In this document: positions 12,326 through 22,944 of the stretch, one piece after another
Numbering within the stretch: position 1 is the first letter of the stretch
Layout of the letters: the number at the start of each line of letters is the position of its first letter
Origin: Phialocephala subalpina
Lineage: Eukaryota; Ascomycota; Leotiomycetes; Helotiales; Mollisiaceae
Direction of reading: 5' to 3'
DNA length: 64,000 nt
NCBI GenBank assembly: GCA_900073065.1
Contig: FJOG01000007.1
Location: forward strand, 1,787,156 to 1,851,155
Notes under the pieces: generated by a model
Database searches by the model: none
What the model was told of the DNA's origin: nothing
The model's input: the letters and a program-made list of their open reading frames with translations, nothing else
Program-made: the position numbers and the translations under genes

Positions 12326-12490
12326 TATACTTTGGTCTTTGGGTAAATAAGTCCACCCCTGGCATCTGCTTCTCGCACTTTCTACCCCACAATTATGCCA
12401 ATTCTGCCTCTCGTGTTGGTCATCTACCCTTGGTGAGGCTGACCTCAAAACTCCCAGGGGTGGACTTATTTACCCAAAGACCAAAGTATA
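12326..12490. mobile_element. MITE copy B, near-perfect inverted repeats
   Basis: About 165 bp. The left arm starts TATACTTTGGTCTTTGGGTA and continues into AATAAGTCCACCCCTGG; the right arm is its exact reverse complement over about 36 bp, ending at 12490. The near-perfect arms suggest a younger insertion than copy A, 55 bp to the left. No ORF inside, so it would need a transposase encoded elsewhere. Confidence 0.8.
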
Positions 12491-12618
12491 CACAGAGGGG
12501 AGGGGTACCCCCCGGAGGACCCCGAAACTGGCCGCGTGCAAGCTGCGTCACCAACTGACAATATACTTTTCGAAGCCGCTAAGAATTTCTCTCGAGCTAC
12601 GGCAGCAGCCACCGACCG

Positions 12619-12760
12619 ATAGAAAGTATATCCCTAGAAAGTAATTTCGGTATCTCGATCCCGAGTGCAACTCGCGATCGAGAGTATATCCTCAGACAGT
12701 AATTTCAGTATCTCGATCCTACTCGCGGTCGAAAGTATGTCTTCAAAAAGTAATTTCAGT
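12619..12760 (+). repeat. Three-copy tandem repeat, ~55 bp
   Basis: Three imperfect units start at about 12619, 12677 and 12729. Each contains GAAAGTATATCC-like sequence, then AGTAATTTCAGTATCTCGAT, then an ACTCGCG element; the last unit is partial. It lies directly beyond the MITE pair. Confidence 0.65.
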
Positions 12761-14620
12761 GTGGCTGTAACCGCCGCCGCAGGGCCAGGACAGGGGTGCT
12801 AAGACCGATGGTGTGCTAGGGCGTGAACTGGGTGTGCGCAATTGTGCTGGCCCAACACATGTCCTAGCACATGCGCTAGCTCAGATACAGTCCTACCCCG
12901 TTTGTGCTAGCACAGTCTTTGGGCCAGCCCGGGTCTGGTTCCAGCCCTGCCCCCGACCCAGGACTTCCAGCCAGTGAGCTAGGAGCACAGATAGGCTGGC
13001 TACTTTGGGCTCGGGCCGGTTCTTCTTCAGATGAAGTTTATCGAACGTTAACCACTTATAGACTTGGTCTGTTTCCTCCTGCAACTCTGACAACTTTAAT
13101 TCAGCCCTTCTAAGGTTTCTTCTAAGGGTAAAGCCAGTTGCAAGGCAGTATTGCAGAGGTTAAGGGTGCGTAAGCTTCACTTACTACCATTATAGTATAT
13201 ATATCTGGATCCATATTAAGATGCTTAATGAGATAATCTTTCGTCTAACTCATAGCCAGAGGTTGGGGGACTGCCATGCCAGAGATCAAGATTTGGAAAA
13301 TCGTGTTTGTGGGAGGCAGAAATGGATTGTTCCTGTCTGTTGTATTCATGACTCAGTGAGTCCATAAAAATAAATGAAATGCACTGATAAATTTAATTGG
13401 GTTTGGAGATCTCGGGCCTTCTCTACGGAAAATGCTAGCTTGTCGTATACGGAAGACATTCTATTGGAGAATAAGGAGTGTACCTGATCCTTCGAGGCTT
13501 GGGGAAATCCCCCCCGGATTTCCACATGAGCGAGCCGTGCCGTGCAGGGTTCAGTGTTCTTAGACGAACTCAGGTTGTCGGTTACCCCGCAAATCCTCCG
13601 TGCCAGCAAACCGGAAATTGCGACCCGGTCGGTCGGCTTGCATCTCTCAAGCCACGAGTCTGTCCCTAACGCCAATGGATGCACAGTCATCCAAGGCGTC
13701 GCAAGATAGGTTACCGCTTTAATTGCCAATCCTGTACCAGCTGAATCATGACTATTAAGCTGCAGGCACCCAAGCCTTTAGATTCTCGGGACTGAAGTTC
13801 AAAACATGGTATAATTAATTCCTAGTGGCACAGATAGTTACTGCATTCTCCCCCGTGTTTCAGCACCTTTAATATTTATGAAATGAGCTATCGGAAATCT
13901 CTATCGTCTTGTTTCCACGCGCTTGGAAGCGAATCTGACCTGCGATGCGGTACAGATTGACGATCTATCGTCTCACAGTGAAGCATCATCATATGAGGCT
14001 CTATACTCCGAAGTATAGAACTATTCCATAAAGGCTTGGAAGCTTCCGATCTGGTTATCTTCGAGGGAGGCCTATTCCTTTGCGCCTTCCTGGAACTTAC
14101 CGTTGAAAAAGCATTTCAAAGGATGGGAAGCCAAGAACAGGCGTGGCTTGTGAAGAGGAATGGGCCAGGTCCTTTCCTGAAAAAAGAATGAAAATATTTG
14201 TTTTTCAGAGACACGGGTCAGTTAGTAGGACGTTCAGGACTTGTAGCGATAGTGGCGTGAATTCGAAAATTGCGATCCGAAGGCTCTTAGCCCTGGCGCA
14301 CATTTTGCTTTTGCGGTGCTTCACCTAGCCAACTCCCACGTAGCCCAACTCCCAGCATGTGACGGATCAAGTACAAGTTCAAGGACAATTGCGACTTGGG
14401 TAAAGAGAATGATTACCAGTGAAGAAAGAGATCTCAAGGAAACTCTGGCTTTGAGGAGCTAACTATACATGTTCATAAAGTGATGCAATTCATAAAATGG
14501 GTCACCTGATCGGAACCCCTGACACAGCACCAGCAGGATGATGGCAAATGATCTGCCCCCCACCCCCTTTTGCCACTCCCACCTAATACATCGTATGTAG
14601 ACGGTGAGCTCTGGACATCG
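12761..14620. other. gene-poor interval
   Basis: No supported gene. The longest ORF (13346-13729, minus, 127 aa) has no recognisable features. The 12780-12950 part is rich in GTGCTAGCAC-like palindromic words. Confidence 0.35.
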
Positions 14621-14626
14621 ACGCGC

Positions 14627-16030
14627 TTAGTTGCGGACAGACGATTTAACATCGACCTCGCTTTTGACCATAATCACACGCCTCCCGTCGGGCATCTGTC
14701 GAGGACTTAAATTGTCCATTTCGCAAATTATATCGCTGCCCTGACTAGAAGCATCAAGTGCTTCAGTGAAGCTCCTATTGCCGTCTGCATCCATGTCCGC
14801 AAGTTGTCTTGTAGAGTCGGAACAGTCCTTTTTGAGCGTGACCAGTGTCTGATGGTTCGATCTGTCGTTCCATGATGCAGAATGATTTCCACTTTGTTGA
14901 ATGCTTTTCAGAGAACCATGGACCACCAAGCGATATATAGGGCGAAGTGATGGCAGGCAGACTATAGCAATAAGACTTATCACTGATCAGTAATAAAAGT
15001 AGGTCCACATACCCGCTACCACAGCCAGATTAACCTCTACTGTTGCCCAGAGAGCCATTAGAGCAAAATTCCATGTGACGTCTGGTGATTCATCATTGAG
15101 TTTGAAACAGATAACGATCTGGATAATAGTTGCGAAGCAAATACTATTATTTTAGATTAGCTGATAATCATGCAGCGAGGGGTGCTTTTGACTTACAAGC
15201 CACCAAGCAGAAAGATAGCAAACAAACAAAACTTCTGATACAAGCTAATCTGTAATTTCTTGATATATGGCGCTGGCAGTGCAAGAATTACCAAGTCCAT
15301 TAATAGATGGGCTAGCACCGAACCCACGAAATATTCCTGATCGTTAATGGGGCAGTTCCCTGGTATCGATTTGTCCCAATAGGCTTGAATAGGTATGCAG
15401 TGAATTAAGTTCACCACAATCTGCAAAAGTATTAGCCCAGAAGTTTATAGCTGGAGAGCTGTAGAGGATATACATGCCCTTGTAATGGACCAGCATATAA
15501 CTGTTGTGGCCAGGATCTTAATTGGCAGCCTGATACTCGAGACTCCGAAAATGCGCCAGTAGAAGGCAAGGAAAGCCAGCTTGGCAGGAGCCAGAGCAAA
15601 TGTATAAAATACCTCTCCGATCCATAGGCTTAAGAAGAAGTCGTGGTACACTAGGGTAGAATCTCGGTTGATTGCTTCAATGTGCAGGCCAGTTCCACCC
15701 TTGATCACTAAGAGTGGCGTTGTTATGGGTGGTGTTCAACCGGAATGATTCGAAGGAGGCTTACAAAAGTATATATTAACGTCAAAACCGATTGTCATAA
15801 ACTTGAAGCGACGTTATTATCGAGATAGAGATTTCTTGGATGGGGGGGTAACGCACCAGAGCTACAAGGGTCAACCAATCATCGAGCCGCACCGAGGCAT
15901 GAACTAGTCTCCGGGCAAAGAAACGCAAAGCAACGGCGGTAATTGCTAGGATAGGCGTTACAATGACCGCAGCATGGAGATTTGGTTGCAAATTCCCGGA
16001 TGGCGGATTGCTGCGAGGTATTGAATCCAT
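14627..16030 (-). CDS. Rhodopsin-domain (PTH11-like) seven-helix membrane protein
   Basis: Six exons join in phase, complement(14627..14961, 15013..15143, 15197..15420, 15478..15707, 15765..15801, 15857..16030), for about 376 aa. Conserved family features are the RLDDW motif after helix 1, FALAPAKLAFLAFYWRIFG in helix 3, the CIPIQAYWD loop after helix 4, and EVNLAVVAVCLPSLRPIYR closing helix 7, followed by a polar tail of about 100 aa. The fungal rhodopsin domain (PF20684) occurs in putative G-protein-coupled receptors of the PTH11 group; there is no CFEM domain. Ligand unknown. The intron at 15421-15477 seems to use a GC donor (GCATGT), chosen because it alone restores a continuous helix 4. 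If that is wrong the gene has a frame problem there. Confidence 0.75.
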
Positions 16031-16059
16031 TGTGAAGTCTCTAAAGAATGATGAAATCA

Positions 16060-17580
16060 CAGATTGCAGACTAGAACGACAGGTGCAAGCCTCTACAGAT
16101 ATACTAATTGTGCCTCGAGTGAGTTGGTGGTTGGGCTCGCATGTCTGTGCGGAGATTTCCCCTCTTCACAGTCTGTGCGACCTGTACATCCCAAGTACCC
16201 CGTAAACCATACTGCAGGGTACTGGGATCATCTGGGGAGAATCACCCTGAGTCTCTAAGACCGTGCGGGGACACGCTACCGGGACACATCGCATAAGGCC
16301 ATAAGGCAGAAACATTTTCACAGCTAAATCTGCCTATGCCTCGCTAAGTTGTTGACTTAAAAAAAGTCACGAATCGATGCAAAGTGCAATTATAGCGCAA
16401 TTAATCTACAACTTTTTGTCATTTTAAAAAGTGCAATCGAATCGCATTAATTATACATAAATTATAAGGCTTTTAATTTATTAATTCTTTCGCGTGGGTA
16501 ATTGTCGCAAAAAGCTAATTTTAGTGCTGCGAGAAAGAATTGCGCCGACTGCAGCACTGCTGGTAAGATTCAGTGGTCAGAGCTCGAACGCTTGCGGAGT
16601 TTGCTCCTGAACCCAGACCTACCTTCGTACTTGTACAAAATGCGGGAACCACCGATCCAGTCAGAGATATTGTATGGCTTGCCATCTGGGCCATCCATCA
16701 TGGCCCAATTCTGGATGAGCACCATGCCGCGGTTGAACGAATATTGGGTCAATTTGAGGTTCAAACTGCACCCTTACGGCTCTTTTCAGCGTGGGTGAAA
16801 CCACGGCACGATATGGCTAGATGTTAGGGGTTTATGTCAACAGGGCACATAGGGAGTACTTGTCGATTTAAGGGTATAGGGACAAGATCAGCTATTTCTA
16901 CGTCGACAATGTCTCAATGGCCTCAATGGTCTGCGGGAAGTACCCAGGAGTCCACCCGTTGTTTCAAATCTTGCATATATCCCAGCGACTCAACATTAGT
17001 TGGCGTACTTGAACTGTTTCTTTTAACTAGAATTTAGGCACAAAAATCCAGAAACTGCAGAAACCAAACCACAGGGGAGCGGGTGCTACATGCCAAGACT
17101 CGACGTCAAGTCTCGCGACATCGACTCTTCCAAAACACAGCACAGGCCGAAAACCTCAACACCACGACGCAACGTTGTGCCACGACTACACACGATGCTT
17201 GAAATACTCGCAGACCACTCAATACCTACACAATCAACATACACGATGTCAAGTCTCACCAACGCGCCTCTTCCTCCTGGCGAGCTTCGCGACCCTCAAA
17301 CACGACACAACTCCTCTTCGAGTCGAATAACATTGGAGTGGAGTGCTGGCAGGTGAATATCAATTGGATCGCCTATAGATACAATATTTGGCGGTATAAG
17401 GGCCGCGAAACCGTCGAAGTTTTGAGGATTGAGGTCATTGACTGCAATGTCGGGATGTGTCTTTTACGCACTCTATTTGATGCGTTGCTTTTAGACTCTT
17501 ATACTACGATGCTACCTGTTCTAGGTAACTGGCAGAGTATCTTGGTAAATTGCGTACTTTGTGATGTTGAGTGGCTGTTG
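16060..17580. other. intergenic with an AT-rich patch
   Basis: The 16330-16500 part is AT-rich with TTAATTATAC-like words, flanked by normal GC sequence, and may be a small decayed repeat. A short minus-strand frame (16570-16764) and a plus-strand frame (17090-17356) have no supporting features. Confidence 0.3.
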
Positions 17581-17880
17581 TTGGTGTAGTGGTTGAGCAT
17601 TCTGCTGCTCTGAGCTGCAAGTCCTGCTAGTTTTGCCCATGGGCCATGGCTCTGCAGGTTGGGAGCATTTCACAAAGCCGTCATTGATGGCATTTGCTTT
17701 CTCAAGGATATGGATTGATCCTTTGAAGAGAGATTGTTGGGATATTTGTAGAATTGAAATGCTTCACAGATTCCAGGATGTTTGTAAACCTCTCTTTTGA
17801 AGTTGATGCATTTCAGCTCCTGGACCTGAGTTGCAAGTCCTGCCATAGATGGCCATAGCCAATGGCACACTTGGCATAGG
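17575..17880 (+). repeat. Possible tRNA-derived SINE (A and B boxes)
   Basis: TGGTGTAGTGG at 17582-17592 matches the pol III A-box consensus TRGYNNARNNG at every position. GCTGCAAGTCC at 17614-17624 matches 9 of 11 positions of the B box, with tRNA-like spacing of about 32 nt. A second B-box-like word (GAGTTGCAAGTCCTGCC) follows near 17827. No cloverleaf acceptor stem can be formed, so I do not call a tRNA gene; a tRNA-derived repeat head is the better reading. Confidence 0.35.
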
Positions 17881-17949
17881 ACATTTCCAATGAATTTAGC
17901 AAAAGCACTCAGGCTGTCAGTTCACTCTGCTGCCCGCTCCCATTTTGTG

Positions 17950-18430
17950 CTTAGTTAGGCCCCTTTTCATCTCGTACATTAACGTTGGTAGTTGCTTCCT
18001 ATATCAGCATTGATGCTTCACTCCTTCTCAATTCACACAAAGCTGGTGGATGCTCTTTCCATTGACGTTATTGAGGTACTTGTAAAGCTTCATCATTTTC
18101 AAATTGGGTCGTGTTCTCCTTTTCGCCTAAGTAATCCCGTTATATTCCCCGGTTGTGGCTTCTCATCTGGTCGGGGAGGCTTCACTCCATGTTGTGGCAA
18201 GCAAGTTGCTCATTCCTTTGATGTTATTGAGATCTCTGAAAAGTTTCATGATTTCCTAATTTGGTGCCGCTCCATTTTCGCTTAAGTTGACTCCTTTTCA
18301 TGTCGTATATTCAGGGTCGTGGCTTCCCTTCTCATCAATAAGGCTCCCCCCTTCTCTAAGCGAGCAACTCGCTCCTTCCTTTGATGCCATGGAACGGCTT
18401 CACGATTTCCTAATTCGGTTGCAATCCGGT
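17950..18430 (+). repeat. Three-copy ~160-bp tandem repeat
   Basis: Three imperfect units (about 17950-18125, 18126-18285, 18286-18430). Each carries CCTTTTCATSTCGTA-like sequence, a TTTCCTTTGATGTTATTGA-like word and a CTTCATGATTTCCTAATTTG-like word in the same order. No ORF spans them. They lie upstream of a second repeat block leading to the thaumatin-like gene. Confidence 0.6.
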
Positions 18431-18673
18431 CGACCGCTACGAAAAAAAAGTCGACCGACGGCAGCCTCGTCGACCGCCCCCTCTCGACTAGTATATATCA
18501 TCCTCCTCTACCACATCTTTCTTTCCAACAACAACTTTTACACTTCTTCCTCATACTATCTTTAAGTCTTCATACTTCTTCAGAGTCCTCGCAGCATACT
18601 CCAGCACAATTACACAAGTCAATTCCTTCTGGCCTGCTGCACTGCTCTCTTACTCTTCACAATCACATCTAGT

Positions 18674-19225
18674 AAGCCAGCAGCGACTTGTTTTTGTGCT
18701 ATCCTTCTCCATTCCCCGCATTATTTGCGGGAGAATTTTGTAAGAGCACAAAGGTAGCAGCGCCTCGTTTTTGCACTCTCTCTCCTATTCTTCACAAGCA
18801 CAATCCACTGAGTCGGCTACGCCTCGTCTTTGTACTCCGCATCTATTACCCGCATCAAATTTGTGGATAATATATGTGAGAGCACAGAGTCGGCAGCGAC
18901 TCGTCCTTGCACCCCTATTATTTTCTCATTAGCATAATCCACTAAGTCGACTACACCTTGTCGTTGTGCTTATACATCACTTGCTCTCACCAAGTGTGCG
19001 GGGTAAAGGATGTGAGAACACGGAGTTGACTGCGGCTCGTCTTTCCCTTCCCTTTCTTTCTCACACTAAGTCGCGTGCGGCTCGTGTTCTCTCCATCCCA
19101 TTCCTCACCAGCACAACCTATAAAAACAGTTGACTGCGACTTATCTTTGTACATCACTTGCCGCATATACATGGCTTACTCGCACATTTCACCCAGTCAC
19201 TTGCGGCTTGTCATCTACCCCCGCC
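18674..19225 (+). repeat. Nine-copy degenerate repeat in the upstream region of the thaumatin-like gene
   Basis: The core GAGTCGGCAGCGACTCGT, followed by YTTTGYRC, recurs in diverged form at about 18674, 18750, 18810, 18886, 18943, 19022, 19067, 19126 and 19195. Spacing is 45-79 bp, with intervening AGCACAATCCACT and GAGAGCACA words. The array ends about 110 bp before the ATG at 19339. It could be a promoter array or a minisatellite. Confidence 0.55.
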
Positions 19226-19338
19226 CCCATTTCATCAGCACCATCTCGCTGCATGACTTGCTAACATATTCTTCTTAGTCGACCCAAGTATCAAAGTCCC
19301 TCGCAGTACAGGTCATCCAACACATACCCTCAATCAAC

Positions 19339-19971
19339 ATGTCTTCAATCAACATGATCTCGATTGTCATGTTCTTCCTTGGTCTCTTCACTCTGGTCTC
19401 TGCCAACACCATCAAGTTCCAAAACCTTGATAGTCAACCCCGAGAGATCTGCTGGTACCCTCCACAAGGATATCCAGCTATCCACAGTAGTGTCATCAAG
19501 CCTTTCGACAGCATCACCGTTGGTCTCTCTGGTCGCCAAGACGATACATTCATCAGTGGCATTGGCTACCAATTCCACCCAATCAACGCTGGCGGCGGTA
19601 AGTTTCAATTCCAGATCCGTGCATTCACATCATTTTTTGGAAGACTCGGTTCTCTTTGCCTCATGACAGGAAGCTCTTTGCTAATTTAACAACTCTGAAC
19701 GATAGGTGAAGCTGCTTGCGTCCAACCCACTATTGTCGGCGAGATCACTTTTCAAGGTTATCAAGGCAACACTTACTACGACATCTCCGCAGTCGACAAC
19801 TGCTGCCAAAACAACGGCATCCATTACTTCTACCCTCACAATGATGCCTCTGCTCCTCATTCCGGTTGCTTTAATTTCCCTTGTGGTGGAGTCTATATCA
19901 AGCCTGGAGACCCACAGACAAAGATCACTACCTGGGATACCGACATGATTGTTCTTCTCTGGAACAACTAA
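19339..19971 (+). CDS. Secreted thaumatin-like (CalA/osmotin-type) protein
   Basis: Two exons, join(19339..19597, 19706..19971), 174 aa, GTAAGT donor and phase-1 junction. The start MSSINMISIVMFFLGLFTLVSA is a signal peptide with cleavage after about residue 22. The mature part shows NTIKFQNLDSQPREICWYPP, then GEITFQGYQGNTYYDISAV, NNGIHYFYP and a C-x4-PC-GGVY segment, the layout of small fungal thaumatin-like proteins of the CalA group. Such proteins are cell-wall or secreted beta-sandwich proteins that bind glucans. Cysteines in exon 2 probably pair in the extracellular protein. The gene is bracketed by repeat blocks: a degenerate nine-copy array upstream and a hairpin series downstream. The family call rests on remembered motif order. 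Confidence 0.65.
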
Positions 19972-19984
19972 GAGACATGGGTTT

Positions 19985-21012
19985 AAATGTCCTTGCTGGG
20001 CTGGGACATTCTGGAAGATCTTTGAAATGCAAGTTTCCCCATCCCCTTTCAAGCCCCTTTAGTGACCAGAATTCCCAGCTGACAATGACCCACTGGATCT
20101 GGGACATTCAGAAAGTCATGAGTTATACTGGCGTGGAATTATCATACATATCATACATATCATGGCCCCAATACCCCCTCCTTTTCCCCGCTTATGAGAC
20201 ACCCCTCTTCAAATCTCACAAGATCTCGGGGACATTCACATTAGGCGTATACATACTACATACTAGCTGCATGATGCAGCATTGCATTAAACATAGATAG
20301 TAATGGATTTTACCTTGATTTTCCAATATTTCCTAATTTTGTTGTGAAATACCACTTTTCAATGTCCTAGGAATCCTGGGACAGTCAAAATCTAGAAAAT
20401 TCCGCCAGACTTGGTATCTGCCTTTATCCTCTCAACATTCTCATTTCCTTTCTCAAAAATGTCCCTGAAACTAAGGGACATTCAAAAACCAGGGAATTTC
20501 GTGGCATTTTAACTATGTTTTCAATCCTAATTTTAGCCCCCCCAAAATGTTCCTTTATCCTAGGGATGTTCAGAACATGGTGTTTCCCTTCCACCATGTC
20601 TTTAAACTCTTGCTATGATCCTCAATCTCTATTTCGGGCCCTCAATGTAAGTCTTACCTCAATCCCAGGAACATTGAAAACATAGAACTTTTCTGCAGCA
20701 CGTCTCCCATGATCTTGAGCCTCAATTCTGGCACTTCAATGTTCGCTCAGCACAAGGATATTCAAATCTTACGTCTCTCCCTCTTCTACCACACACGACA
20801 CATCACTCTGAAAACGAGTTGATGCTGAATACCATAGGAACAGGCTCTGGAGCAGACTTCACGGAGTCTGCCTCCGAATGCCCCGGCATTCGCTGGGGAA
20901 TCAAGTCACTTGAAAACATATCCAGAAAGACGGAGGCGAAGTTTGAAAAGTTTCCAAGTAATAAGTCTCGAAAGTCGAGGCTTCAATGTCCTTAGCAAGC
21001 TGGTACATTCAG
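19985..21012 (+). repeat. Series of nine small hairpins, about 90-130 bp apart
   Basis: Short inverted repeats of the form AATGTCC-N(6-20)-GGGACATTC recur at 19985-20011, 20084-20110, 20228-20237 (half site), 20361-20385, 20458-20483, 20546-20572, 20644-20677, 20738-20763 and 20985-21012. Several arms have changed in a compensating way (GTTCC with GGATGTTC, for example). The array starts 14 bp after the stop of the thaumatin-like gene. No ORF covers it. Confidence 0.65.
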
Positions 21013-21194
21013 AACCTGCCACCAATCCCAGCCTCACCCGATGATCCTCCCAACCCTGAAAAGAACGCCATGTTGCCATTCCCAGTCCCAGTCCCCATCC
21101 CAATCATCAAAAAAAATCCAACGTGTGAAATAAACCCATTCATCATTTCCTAATCCCTAGCCAAGCCCAATTCAATATGCTCTCCGTGGATACT

Positions 21195-21762
21195 CTACTC
21201 CTTGCTCTTCCCAACAACGGGGCAGACCGCACCCTTCGCCGCAGCCTCAACACTTGGATGACTGACGACCTTGCCCTCATGATGCTTCAAACTCGCCTTG
21301 GTGACGGGGCAGACATCCGCTCCATCCTTGGGCTTTGGGTGATCGGGTGGGAGGACTGTAGAGACGGGTCCGACGACTGGGCAGATACCTGGATCTCGAA
21401 ATCAGTATAGTCCATTAATGTGCTGTCAATGGGATAGAGTAGAGCAGCAGCCTCGAGGAGTAACTTCAGGCAGCAGCCTCTCGAAACAACATGGAACAGG
21501 GAAGAGGGGGAGGCTCACCCTCATCCAGAGCCTTATTCTCCTCATTATTGATCGTATCCTTCAACGCAGGGCACGCCTTCGCATCTTTGTCTGTGATATT
21601 TTGTGGCAAGCCAGGGTGCTTCGAGAGGATGTGGTGATGGTCAGTTGAGGCATTCGTGACGGGGCAGACAAGGCCAGGCTTCTCCATGTCGAAATCAGGA
21701 TGCGAAGGAGGCAGCATGGTGTTTGTCGTTCCAACAACGGGGCAGACCTTTTGAGTGGCCAT
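21195..21762 (-). CDS. Internally duplicated Cys-Pro-motif protein, unknown function
   Basis: Two exons, complement(21195..21388, 21520..21762), donor GTGAGC at 21518 and a phase-1 junction, 145 aa. The protein is two copies of a roughly 60-residue unit. Unit 1 has CPVVGTTNTMLPPSHP, CPVTNASTDHHHILSKHP and CPAL; unit 2 has CPVVGPVSTVLPPDHP, CPVTKASLKHHEGKVVSHP and CPVVG. All six cysteines are followed by proline and lie in a His-rich setting, resembling the CP heme-regulatory motifs known, for example, from cytochrome c heme lyase. There is no signal peptide or membrane helix, so it is probably cytosolic or nuclear. I recall similar unnamed fungal proteins but no function. The intron falls exactly between the two units, suggesting exon duplication. 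Confidence 0.75.
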
Positions 21763-21769
21763 GATTGCT

Positions 21770-22940
21770 GCTGTATTGTTTGTAGATTCTCGTGGTAGAA
21801 TTCCTAACGACGTCGAGATGTTTGTTATGAAGAAGGAAAGAAGGCGGGGAGAGGATGAGGTTACCTAAGTTCATCTTGTGATTATTAGTGTTCAGCCTTG
21901 CTGTTTCGAGTTGGTAACCTGGTCTGGATTCATGCAGAATGACGCGCTATACAGTAATGAGCGGAGTGTGATTGGTTGCCTAGAGTACCAGAGTCATCTC
22001 CCTTATTTAGCGAGGTCCAGATCTCGATGTGGGGCGGGGTGCGGCCGTGTCACGTTCCTGTACCAATATGACTTCGAGCCCCTTTCCCTTTTCGCTTCGT
22101 TGTCATTCGGACTGCGTTTATGTGAACATGAAAGACCTCGTAGTTCAAGGTTGCATACCGCCTGTGAGAAGGCTGATTCATTCCACAATGAGTCTTCAGG
22201 GAGCTGTCAAGATATGCATCTTTCTGGGGCATGTCAACGCTGACGCGTTGCATATCTATTCCTTTCGCCCCCTGATTTCTGAGCTGTTGGTAGAGCAAAC
22301 ACCCCAATCCGTTCTGGAGGAGAAATACGACACAATGTCAACAAGTGCTTATCCAAGTGTTGAGGATCTAGGTGTGAAATAGTTCCGATGAACAAGGACT
22401 CAAAACACTTTGGTGATGAAAACATGCGGGGCAGAGAATATTTCCGGGGACCTTGTCCTAGCCCCGCGTTGTGGCTGACGACCCACGAAGGAGGCGTACT
22501 CGTCCTCATATCTTGGGAATTTCGCAAAGCTTCGAGGTATCTCCTTGCAAGTTGTTTCAAATTGTCAACTTTTCATAGGAGGCAAGACCATGGCTCATCC
22601 GAACTCTCGAATTGATCCGTTGAGATTCTCTGCCAAGCTTTCTACTCTGGTGGAGAGTGGATATCTGAAAACAATCGTCAGCAGATGATGAACAGGATAG
22701 GGATCGACGAACGTCGACGAATATGCCCCACGAATGCTGAAAATAACTTCAAGCTATTCAAAAATGCAAGCGCAGGAGAAAATAGAACATCAAAGGGAAG
22801 GTCCATGAGAAAAACATATAACTTGAGATCGTCTTCCATCTTTCCTCACCTCGCATCACCTCATCTGCAATTTCAGCCTTCATCGTTCATTCTCACTTCT
22901 TCGTTCATTCAATCAGCATACAACGCCCTGCACTTGCTTT
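21770..22940. other. intergenic
   Basis: Promoter regions of the divergently placed Cys-Pro protein (minus) and the dioxygenase (plus). Short ORFs in all frames overlap one another and lack features. The last 100 bp before 22945 are CT-rich, as in fungal leaders. Confidence 0.4.
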
Positions 22941-22944
22941 CACA

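Noticed and set aside
17581..17630. Functional tRNA gene
   Set aside because: A and B boxes are present but no acceptor stem or full cloverleaf can be formed.
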